Source of the DNA: Darksidea phi
Lineage: Eukaryota > Ascomycota > Dothideomycetes > Pleosporales > Lentitheciaceae
DNA: 20,285 nt
Reading direction: 5' to 3'
NCBI GenBank assembly: GCA_030770425.1
Contig: JASJFT010000399.1
Location: 1 to 20,285 of the forward strand
Position numbers and translations under genes: made by a program. Below, piece after piece: positions 1 to 9,536 of this stretch. The notes beneath the pieces are model-generated. The model made no database searches. It worked only from the letters and a program-made list of their open reading frames with translations, and was not told the DNA's origin. Position 1 is the first letter of the stretch. Each line of letters begins with the position of its first letter.

Positions 1-89
1 AAAAATTAAAAAATGATTTATATAAAAAATTTTTATTATTAACAAAAAAAACTCCCCAATAATAGTATAGTTACGCAATACAGCTTTTC

Positions 90-126
<37 letters not shown>
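1..126. repeat. AT-rich edge ending in a 34-A tract
   Basis: The first 92 bases are AT-rich but keep several CA and TG dinucleotides (for example near 13, 43, 55, 76 and 81), unlike everything that follows. A run of 34 A residues spans 93-126. A long A tract on the + strand is what the 3' tail of a LINE-type retrotransposon, or a reverse-transcribed transcript, looks like. I see no coding sequence upstream to confirm this. The RIP-saturated block starts immediately after the tract. Confidence 0.55.
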
Positions 127-128
<2 letters not shown>

Positions 129-2775
129 TAATATTATATAGTACTTTCTCTAGTCGAATAAGATTTCTTTAGTAGTACTATATAAATTTATACTAAGAGA
201 TATAAGATTAACTAGATTAATTATTATTATATATAGAATTTAGACTAATTAGTAATTATAATAAAAGTATTTTATAAGAATCTATAAGTAGCTATAGTAC
301 TTCTAAAAGATAGTAGTAATCTTTCTAGTAAGCTTCCCCTCTATATTAATAGGTAGATAATACTTCTTAAAAATATCTAAATAGAAAGAGACTTAGTAAA
401 TAGTACTATTAGGACTATTATTAATATTATTTAGAATATAAATATTAATAATTATAAGAATATAATATCTTTTATAATTTTAGTTATATTTAATAGATAT
501 ATAGATTCTAGACTTTATTTAATAAATAATAACTAAATTATAATACTAGTCTTTACTATTAGTAGAAAGTTTATACTAGACTAAATAATTTATACTTAAG
601 TTTAGTTTCCTCTAGTATTTACTTAGGTTATTATAGTTTATAAGTCTTAGAATTATACTTCTAGACTAATATATATTATATTTTTATAAGTAAAGATATT
701 AGAAGGTATAATATTAGAAGATAGTTTTTCTTTTTAATATTTAAAGTAGCTAAAAAGTAAGATATATATACGTAGAAAGGTAGATAAGATTAAAAGAAGT
801 TAATAGTATATTAATATTAAAGATACTCTATTTTAGTTTATAAATATAAATTTTATTATTAACTAGACTAATATTTATATTAATACTATATCTATATACC
901 TTTAAATATAATATTACTATATTTTAATAATAACTTATAGTCTAATATCTAAACTAATACTAGATTATACTCTATCTAGATTCCTACTATTTAGATATTA
1001 TTATCTTTATCTACTTATATATTCTACTTCTTTTTATCTAAAAGTATAATTTATAGTATTATATCTTATAGAATATAATTAGTAGTATTATAAATTATAA
1101 AAATAATTAACTTAATTATTAGTAACTTATAATTCTTTATATAGAACTTTAGAAATATAAAAGTAAAAGTATCTTTAAAGAATTCTAGTAGTTTAGATAT
1201 CTTTTTATCTCTTACTAGCTTAATTTTATAATTTAGAAACTTTCTATAATTTTAATATAGAAAAATAAAAGCTAAAATAGTATACTTTATATATAAAAAT
1301 AATACCTAGAATAATAGAAGTAAAAGACTAGTCTTTTTATTAATAGTTATTTTCTTCTTATAGCTATAATAAGTAGCTATTTCTTTAATAGCTAATAACT
1401 ATAGTTATTAATAAGATTATATTAATATTAAGACTAATATTTTACTTACTTATAGTAGTTATAAGCGTACTACTAGTAAAGTTATAATCTATTTTTAAAA
1501 ATAAAATTATATTATATAGTAAGGAAACTATACTTTAAAGTAGACTTCGTACTATAATTATTATTAGTATTATTATATTAGTAGTATATCCTAAAAAAAC
1601 TTATATTCTTTAATATAGAATTACTAGCTATATTATAAAAAGAAGATTATAATATATTTTTATATATCTATAAGATATTAGTATTAGTATTAGTCTATTT
1701 AATATAATATATAGAACTTATAGTAAGAAGAAGTTAACTAATTTTAGACTAGATATTATTTACGTATATCTATTAGATATTAGTATAAATATTAGTCTAT
1801 TAAGTAGATAAACTTATATTAAAAGCTCTAGATAATATATATAAAATATATATTATAAAGGTTTTAGTCTTAAGAGTAATAATTTTCTAATATACTTTAA
1901 TAATAGCTAATTACTAAAATTCTTATAGAAACTACTAGTAGCTAAATTATAAAATAGTTAATATATTTTAATTAAATTAATAGAAATACTTAATTATCTC
2001 TTTAGATAAATTATTATCTAAGTTATTAAAAATATAGTTTTAATTACTATTATCTTTATTACCTAGTATAGGGGATAAGTTTAAAAGGGTTCTATTATCT
2101 CTATAGATATATAGCTCTTTTACTATACTATAAATAAATATAAGTAGTATATACTTATTATTAAGCTAAAATATAATATCTTAATAGTTATAATAGACTT
2201 TTTATATCTATATATTAATATCTTTAAATTAGGTATAGGCTATAACTTACTATATAAAATATAATTCTAAGTTAAATCTAAAGATAGTTAGTATAAACTA
2301 ATATTAAGGCTAATATCTTACTTACTATTATATAATAGTAATATTCTTAGATTATAGACGTAGTTAGCTTTTAATTTTCTCTTTCTTAAATAGACTTAAT
2401 ATTTTACTAATAATATAGATAACTAATAGTTAAAATTTCTTTTATATAGTTATATAGTACTTATTAGTTATATTCTTATCTTTAATTAACTAAAATTATT
2501 TACTTATAACTTTATTATATACTTATAGATTCTTCTTAGTATTCTTATTTAGGAAGTATTTAGTATTAATCTTATACTTCTTTTAATTAGTTATAGTAAA
2601 GAATATTAATCTTAATATTAGTTTAGTAGCTAATAATATATAATTATAAAAGGCTAATACTAGATATAATAGTAGTATATATTATTATTAAAGTTTAAAA
2701 ATAAAAATTTAAAATTATTTACCTATAACTATATTTATACTAGCTAGTAGTAAAGTCTATAATAAAACTACTTAG

Positions 2776-3297
2776 TAATTATAGTAAATAGTAAATATTA
2801 CTAGTAAGTTTCTATAATTTTTAATAGCTACTATATCTCTATCTATAGTACTATTATATTTAAATTTTTTATTAAATTATAATTAAAATAAAATTTTATT
2901 TAAGAATCTAATATTATAACTAATACTATAGCCTTCTTCTATAATTCGAAATACTAGCTAGTAGGATTTTAACTTTACTTTTAAGAACTTTAGTTCTTTT
3001 ACTTCTACTACTAACTAATAACTAGTTATATAATTATAGTAAGTAGTAAATACTACTAATAAGTTTCTATAATTTTTAATAACTATTATATCTCTATCTA
3101 TAGTACTATTATATTAGAATTTTTTACTAAATTATAATTAAAATAAGATTTTATATAAGAGTTTAATACTATAATTAATATTATAACCTTCTTTTATAAA
3201 TTAAAATACTAGCTAGTAGAATTTTAATTTTACTTTTAAGAGCTTTAGTTCTTTTACTTTACTTTTAACTTTTATTACTAGTTTATTACTAGTTATA
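2776..3297. repeat. 255-bp direct tandem duplication, two copies
   Basis: Copy 1 runs from about 2776 to 3030 and copy 2 from about 3031 to 3297. Shared anchors such as 'taattatagtaa', 'aagtttctataattttt' and 'tctctatctatagtact' recur 255 bases apart, with scattered A/G and T/C differences expected from independent RIP hits plus a few small indels near the end of copy 2. The period is 85 codons, compatible with a duplication inside a former coding sequence, but no open frame remains. Confidence 0.85.
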
Positions 3298-3595
3298 TAA
3301 TATTATACTATTTTATATTATATATATATCTATCTAGCTTCTACTTCTATAAATCTTTTATTACTTTTCTACTAGATTATTAAGAACTTATTATTATAAT
3401 TATAAATAAACTACTCTCTAAGACTACTAAGAGTAAGATATTAGTCTTAGTATTAGTTATTTACTAACTTTTTATAATAAGAATAATATTAGTAAGTCTT
3501 AAACTATCTAAGTTTTAACTATATATAAATAATATCTTTATTAATAATTAGGACTACGACGTAGATCTCTCTAATCTACTATTATCTACTAGAGT

Positions 3596-3661
3596 AGATA
3601 TTATTAACCTACCTCTATTTACTAGACTAGATATTATTAACCTATCTATTCTACTATTAGC
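3596..3661. repeat. 33-bp tandem repeat, two copies
   Basis: The string 'agatattattaacct' begins at 3596 and again at 3629, giving a 33-base period (11 codons). It lies inside the region of scattered 45-bp motifs. RIP differences separate the copies. Confidence 0.6.
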
Positions 3662-3777
3662 TACTCTTACTAAATATATAGATAAGTATTAGTCTTAGTA
3701 TTAATTCTTTATTAATTTTAGTAGTAATATATAGTATAAGGGTTATTAATAGTAATATTCTAATTTCTATCTTACTT

Positions 3778-3855
3778 AGTAAATAATCTAGTTCTATTAA
3801 GTTAAGTAAATAATCTAGTTCTATTAAGTTAAGTAAATAATCTAGTTCTATTAAT
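3778..3855. repeat. 27-bp tandem repeat, about 2.8 copies
   Basis: The unit 'aaataatctagttctattaa' plus 'gttaagt' begins at 3781, 3808 and 3835. The first two copies are identical and the third diverges after about 20 bases. The period of 27 bases is nine codons. Perfect identity inside a heavily mutated block suggests a relatively recent slippage expansion. Confidence 0.8.
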
Positions 3856-5453
3856 CTAGTATAGTCTACTTATAGTAGTTAGGATCTTAATATTTATAAG
3901 AATAATAAATAATTTTTTAGTATTCTACCTTAGTAGACTATAAGTAAGATATTAGTCTTAATATTAGTCCTTTACTAACTTTAATAAGAAGGATTATTTA
4001 GAAAAAAAAAATAGTACTTATTCTAATAATAGTAGATAATCTTCTAGTACTAGTACTTTAATAACTATTAAGTAGACTTCGAGTAAGATATTAGTCTTAA
4101 TATTAGTTCTTTACTAACTTTAGTAAAGAGGATTAATAATTAAGAAAAGAATAGTATAGCTTATTTATTATAGTAATAGATATAATATACTAATTTAAAT
4201 AACTAATAATCTACTTTTACTAATATCTTTATAAATACTATATATACTTTAAGTAAGATATTAGTCTTAGTATTAATTCTTTATTAACTTTAATAAGAAG
4301 GACTAATAATTAAAAAGAGAATAATACTTATTTTAATAATAATAGATAATTATCTCGTATAAAGTCTTTAATAATAGTTAGATATACTTTAAGTAAGATA
4401 TTAATCTTAGTATTAATCTTTTACTAACTTTAATAGGATAGACTAAAGATAAAAAATAAAATAATATCTTTCTAAATCTTATTTAAGAGTCTAATCTTCT
4501 TAATATATCTAAGAGTAATTATAAATCTAATAATATCTTTAAGATTACTAAAGTAAATATAATATAATAATCTATTATCTCTATAAATAAGGTATTAATC
4601 TTAGTATTAGTTTTTTACTAACTTTAATAGGGATAAGTAGTAAGTAATTACTTAAAATACTAACTATCTTTATAAATAAGATATTAGTCTTAGTATTAAT
4701 TCTTTACTAATTTTAATAGGGATAAGTAGTAAGTAGTTATATAAAAGGTTTACTACTACTAATAAGTCTATTACTATAAAGTAGCTATATAATAAACTAT
4801 TTAAGAAATTATATAAGAGTATTAAAAAAGTTAATAAAGTCTTTATTAATAATAAATAGTCTAATAAAGATACTTAACCTAAGTATAAAAAGTATAACTA
4901 TACTTTTAATTATATTAAAGCCTTTATTTTTTATAATATTAGTAATAAGTCCTATTAAGATTAATCGCGTAGTAGTAAGTATTAGATATTTTTACTTCTT
5001 ATTTATTAATATTAATTAAATATATAATAAGGGCTCTTTAAGAGATTTAATAGTTTTAAAAGATTATTAATTTTTATTATTCTTTATATAATACTTAGCT
5101 ATCTTATATATAAGATTATTAGAAATATAAAAAATAATAATAATCTATAATTTTAGACTAGGGCTTTTAACGTCCTTTATACTACTATTAAAGTCTATCT
5201 TATTATTATTTTAGAAGATATAGTTATAATATAATATTAGTTCTAATATTAGACTAACTTTTTTATAGCTATAAATCTTATAGCTATTTATACTAAGTAT
5301 ATAACTATTATATAGAAGGATATTTATTCTACTTTCTAAGTTATATCTACTCTTAGATAGTAGTTTAAGCTAATTAATATATACTAAAAGGGAGTAATAA
5401 ATAAGTAGATTTAGACGTTTAAGACTATAAGATATAGACTAGTTTAACTATTA

Positions 5454-5605
5454 GTTTATATAGATTATATTTTATTCCTTAAATATTAGTTTAGATATTA
5501 GCTAACTAGGGTTATAGATTATAGAATAAGTCTATATAGATTATATTTAGTTCCTTAGATATTAGTCTAGATATTAGTTAACTAGGGTTATAGACTATAG
5601 AATAG
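5454..5605. repeat. 76-bp tandem duplication
   Basis: The two copies (5454-5529 and 5530-5605) share 'tatatagattatatt', 'gatattag' and 'aactagggttatag' at a constant 76-base offset. The differences are mostly A/G and T/C. The period is not a multiple of three. Confidence 0.8.
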
Positions 5606-6426
5606 GCGTTTAGTACTATATAATAATCGATAACTAATAATCTAAAGCTTTTATTATAAGATATTTATCTTATAGCTTATATATTTATTATTAAACTTTA
5701 AATATTAGACTTATATCTAAATTAATTTCCTTTAATTTATAATTAACTTACTCTATATTCTAATTCTTATTTATAAAAGATTAGATAATTTTATTAAAAA
5801 GATTCTAGGTCTATATTAGAATACTTATAAAAAGATATATTCTTATATTATTAATAATTTATAAGAATTTACTATTAATATTTAATCCTAGTAGTATTAT
5901 AGTAATATTAGTAACTAAAGCTTAAGCGTCTATAGATAAAGCGCGCTAGAAAATCTCTTTAGATTAAGATTTAATTATTTAAAGATATTTTAGAATCCTT
6001 ATAAAGAAAGAAGAAGTTCTATATAAAGCTAAAGGTTTAGTAAATCTTCTTTTAATTCTTTATTACTCTAATTATTAGGTACTTTAGTTCGATAGTAAAT
6101 TATTCTTATTTTATTAAAGGTTAAGGGTTCGATTTTCTTCCTAACTATATAGTATATTTAAATTAAAGAGGGTCTAATATACTTTTACCTCTATTATTAG
6201 ATACTAGTACTAGGAGTATCTAATACCTCTTTAAATCTAGTATAACTAGATTACTTACGCGTAGTATATATTTACTTAGATTTAAATTTTCTATTAAAGA
6301 TATTCCCTTAATTAGAAGAAAACTAGTACTAGTTAATAGAGAGAATAAATACTATATAGATTCTACCTTAGCTCTTCTATCTTAGTACTAAATAGAATAG
6401 CTATATAATATAGATAGTATCTACTA

Positions 6427-6433
<7 letters not shown>

Positions 6434-6474
<41 letters not shown>
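6434..6474 (+). repeat. 41-A homopolymer tract
   Basis: An unbroken run of 41 A residues, preceded by 'ctaccaaatt', which holds the only CA in this neighbourhood. Together with the tract at 93-126 it brackets about 6.3 kb, a plausible length for a full Tad-like LINE whose 3' end would be here. I could not identify LINE proteins or a target-site duplication, so the LINE reading is inference. Confidence 0.6.
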
Positions 6475-6476
<2 letters not shown>

Positions 6477-8954
6477 AAAGCTTATTTTTTTTAAGAATAA
6501 GTTAACTTTCTTTTCTTAAGTTTTATCTAACTTATTATTACCTTTAGAGTAATACTTTTAATAGTTTTTCTTTTAATTAGTCTTAAATTAGGATATTAAT
6601 ATTATATTCTCGAAACGTAATAGAGTTCTTAATAAAGATTATCTAGTATTACCCTATTAAAAGGGCTTTTAATTTTATTTCTTCTAATTAGAATTACTTA
6701 AAGCTATTAAAGATATAATATACTTTTTATTTATAATTAAATTAGGACTAGAAATCTTTAGAAAAGTAACTAATATAAAAATAAAATATACTACTATCTT
6801 TATATCCTATAAAGTATATTTAAACTATATTTAAGTTTATATATTCTTAAACTAGTTACTCTTTTATATCTTATAGTATAAAGATTCTAGATATTTACTT
6901 TATACTATAAATATCTTTAGTATATTAGTACTTATATTATTATTAAAAGGCTTTACTTCTAAGGTAGCTTTATAAGTTATAAAATAATTAAAGAAGAAAT
7001 TAAAGCTATTATTCTAGCGCTATTCTATATTCTAAAACTTAAAGTAGTTATTAAACTTTATTAAAATAGGGTCCTCTATAAGACTCTTTAGCTTTATCTA
7101 TAACTAAAACTATATAATAACTTTATTATTATTAATAGCTTAATCTAGTAGGTTATAATATATATTATTCTTAATAAATATTATAACTTATATAGTACGC
7201 TTAAGGGTATTAGTAGTAATAAAGTTAATTTAAAAGAGACTATTAATATCTCTAATCTAATAATCTATAGCTTAAGTTATTAGAATTCTCTTTATTAAGT
7301 CTAGTATAGAAGGATTTCTAATCTTAATTAGATTAAATAGTTCTTAATAAGTATTATCTACTAAAAATAGACTAGTTATAATCTAATAGGTATTCGTAGC
7401 TAGTTCGAAGACTACTTAGACTATTTTAAGATCTACTTTTATAGCTATAATCTAGTTAACTAATATATCTTAATATTAAAGATTAATTAATACTTTTATT
7501 ATTTTTACTAGAAGTACTTTATCTAGGGTTAGAGTATAGATAGGTATAATATAAAATATATCTAAGTAATTACTATCTATTAGAATATTATTAGCTCCTA
7601 ATATTAATAGTATAGTAGTAGAAGCTAGGGATTAAGATTATATAAATCTACTTATATAAAAAATATTCTTATAACTAAAAGTCCTATTATTTCTTCGTAT
7701 AGACTAGTAGTCCCTATTAATTATAACTATTATTAAGACTCTATTAAAAGATAATAGTTTATTAAGTATTTTTAAGATATTTTTACTATTATATTATATA
7801 TAGGTTATAGAAATTTTAAGAATATATTAATCCTTTTAAATATTTTTAAAGTTAAATAGGTCTTCTAACTAGTAGTTATTCTTATTATCTAATTTTAGTT
7901 TCTAAACTTACTATTTACTAAACTCGGGATATTACTAGTATATTTCGTCGACTAGCTATATATTAGAATTATTTTATCTACTAAATAAATAGGTACTAGA
8001 ACGAGTACTCTTTAAATAAATAATATAAGAAGGTATACTAATAGCTTTAAATAAACGTTATATAGTATAATTAATAAGAACTTTTAAAATATTAGCTTTT
8101 AGTATCGACGTTATACTACTAGTCCTTAAAAAGAAGTAGAAAGGATTCGAATTATAAGATATATATAGATAGATAGATATAAAAATACTAAGATAGTAAA
8201 GAAGTTATATTTAGATAAAGATAAGATAAATTCTTAAGAAGATATAATAATAGAGTATAGAATTATATAGGGTCTAATATATAATTATAATTAGATTAAT
8301 AATAATCTAGAAGTCCTCTAGTAGAAATAGGCGTAATAATAATATATTTAATATCTATTATAATTAATTTAATATTATATAATCTAATCTAGATAACCTA
8401 ACTAAATAAAAATAATAAATTACTACTAATCTATTTAAGATTCTTAATAGCTACTATATTACTTCTAATAAATAAATTAAGATAAATAATATATTTAATA
8501 AAGTTATTATAAGTACCTAGTTATTTTTAGATTTCTAAGCTAAATTCTATAAATAGATTACTAAAGTAGAAAAAATTAATATAGAAAAAGTCTAAGCTTT
8601 ATATACTAAAGTTTTTACTATATTAAGTATTATAACTATTTATTAAAAAAGATAACTAGATTATATAAATTATAAGAAATAAATAAAACTCTTTATATAA
8701 ATCTAAGATAAAAAATAAGTAAAAGAATATATTAAGAGTATATATATTAACTTTTATCTAAATAATAACTAGTTAAGTAATACCCTTTAATTAGTCTTTA
8801 TATTAATACTTTCTTTCTTAATAATAATTTTAATTAATACTAGTAATTCTATAATTTTAAATATAATATATATTTTATATATCTTCTACGAAGAATATAA
8901 AACTACTAGTACCTACTTTTATTATAATAAAAAAGACTACTTTAAGAATATATA
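6475..8954. other. RIP-saturated, gene-free AT-rich block (left, proximal)
   Basis: As in the preceding block, CA and TG are essentially absent and CG remains. No initiated frame exists and no RNA gene is visible. The only recognisable feature is the 188-bp repeat at 8151-8338. The block ends abruptly: the first CA is at 8955 and ordinary mixed sequence follows at once. Confidence 0.88.
8151..8338 (+). pseudogene. Decayed mobile-element ORF end, left copy of 188-bp repeat
   Basis: This stretch is a direct repeat of 13676-13863 at the same length. Both copies can be read in one shared + strand frame in which residues such as DRYKNTK, LYLD.DK and YNYN line up. Internal TAA and TAG codons are explicable as former CAA, CAG or TGG, and both copies end at the same TAA (8332-8334 here). 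Conservation of the frame and of the terminal stop suggests the C-terminal end of an element-encoded protein. I cannot name the family. Similarity fades upstream and stops just after the TAA. Confidence 0.6.
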
Positions 8955-9359
8955 CAGATTCCACGGGCGAGTATCGGTATTGGAGGGAGCGGCCTTCCTG
9001 TTGATTAGACGGTGTGTTAGGAGGAGAGACAGGCCAGCGACATATTTGTCTGCAGTGGCTCCCCCTGGGCGACTTTTCGTGCGAGAGAAGGCTGCCCCTA
9101 TACTGTGGGGAGGGCGGCGAGGAAGCGCGAGTCTTGTAGAAGGGCTGTGGAAGGATCCGGGGACACACGGAGTCGCTCCGCTATAAATCTGTTTCATCAG
9201 ATATGTGGTTAATTGGAATTCTGCCGATTTCTAAAGTCGTCAAACAATTAGCAGATTCTAGCGCTGAGGGAGATGAAGCGCGTTGAAAGAGGTGATGCGC
9301 GATGAGCTAGGAATGAAGATTAGTCAGCCTACCGGCCGGCTTGGCACCCTGCGGGGTAA
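8955..9359. other. Intergenic region upstream of ric8
   Basis: No convincing gene. GC-rich sequence around 8970-9180 supports short open frames on both strands that overlap each other, a sign of composition rather than coding. The region must contain at least the distal part of the ric8 promoter. A weak 'ctataaat' lies at 9180-9187 but is about 350 bases from the start codon, too far to be assigned as a TATA box without transcript data. Confidence 0.5.
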
Positions 9360-9402
9360 GAATAAAACCAAACCAAACCAACTTCCTCTTTTCACATCTC
9401 GA

Positions 9403-9480
9403 ATGTCCCAAGTTTCCATCACATCACTTCACCTCGCAGGATCCTGGACGATCGTGTTGTCTTGTTGTAAAACAGAGTAG
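9403..9480 (+). other. Possible upstream ORF, 25 codons
   Basis: ATG at 9403 and TAG at 9478-9480 enclose 25 codons ahead of the ric8 start, ending 56 bases before it. If the transcript starts upstream of 9403 this uORF could reduce translation of ric8. The same frame also opens at 9283, but that longer version has no coding signature. Conservation in relatives would decide. Confidence 0.3.
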
Positions 9481-9494
9481 CAGCAGTCCTTGAC

Positions 9495-9520
9495 GCTCGG
9501 TCAACTCGGTCAAACCGAGC
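9495..9520 (+). promoter_or_regulatory. Hairpin just upstream of ric8 start codon
   Basis: The sequence contains a 9-base direct repeat ('ctcggtcaa' twice) followed by 'accgagc'. This allows two alternative stems: an outer 7-bp one (9495-9501 with 9514-9520) and a tight inner 6-bp one with a CAA loop (9505-9510 with 9514-9519). It ends 16 bases before the ATG. If transcribed it could affect ribosome scanning. No known regulatory element is recognised. Confidence 0.35.
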
Positions 9521-9536
9521 CCACGATACTATCGCA

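Larger units (their letters stand above)
3431..4730. repeat. Eight scattered copies of a ~45-bp motif
   Basis: A motif with the core 'taagatattagtctta' followed by 'ttactaactttaata' recurs in the same orientation with its 'taag' anchor at about 3434, 3683, 3945, 4084, 4254, 4394, 4588 and 4677. Spacing is irregular (89 to 262 bases), and the segments between copies are mostly unrelated, although the last two copies share a longer tail ('gggataagtagtaagta'). The spacings are not multiples of three, so a simple coding repeat is unlikely. It could be a repeated noncoding array inside a transposon or a subterminal repeat cluster. Confidence 0.75.
127..6427. other. RIP-saturated, gene-free AT-rich block (left)
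   Basis: Reading through this 6.3 kb I find essentially no CA or TG dinucleotide until 6428, although CG (for example 5938-5945, rich in gcgc), CT and CC remain. This is the mark of repeat-induced point mutation, which deaminates C in CpA on both strands of duplicated DNA. With no TG there is no ATG on either strand, so no initiated reading frame exists. TAA and TAG, the products of CAA, CAG and TGG, are very frequent. The block presumably represents decayed transposable elements. I could not recognise a reverse transcriptase, integrase or transposase by eye. Embedded repeats are listed separately. Confidence 0.9.
9360..9536 (+). promoter_or_regulatory. Probable ric8 core promoter and 5' leader
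   Basis: An 'aaaaccaaaccaaacca' tract (about 9364-9380) leads into a pyrimidine-rich stretch (9381-9435), an arrangement common just upstream of transcription starts in filamentous fungi. No TATA box is apparent. A 25-residue upstream ORF (9403-9480) and a small hairpin (9495-9520) lie before the ATG at 9537. Whether they are in the mRNA depends on the transcription start, which cannot be read from the sequence. Confidence 0.35.

Noticed and set aside
6121..6140. tRNA B-box-like 'gggttcgattt'
   Set aside because: There is no matching A box or cloverleaf, and the surrounding RIP-decayed DNA lacks the TG-containing motifs a tRNA gene would need.
127..6427. Centromere
   Set aside because: Fungal centromeres can be RIP-rich, but nothing here distinguishes one from ordinary transposon-derived AT-rich blocks. 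CENP-A mapping would be needed.
1..8954. Mitochondrial or plasmid origin of the AT-rich DNA
   Set aside because: AT richness alone would not remove CA and TG while leaving CG, and the blocks are continuous with a nuclear-type intron-containing gene.
8875..9197. Three short frames on both strands (68, 86 and 97 codons)
   Set aside because: They overlap each other in opposite directions in a GC-rich stretch, two extend into RIP-decayed DNA, and none has recognisable domains or consistent third-position bias.
9283..9480. 65-codon + strand frame before ric8
   Set aside because: It has no coding signature and covers the likely promoter and leader. Only its last 25 codons are kept, as a possible uORF.
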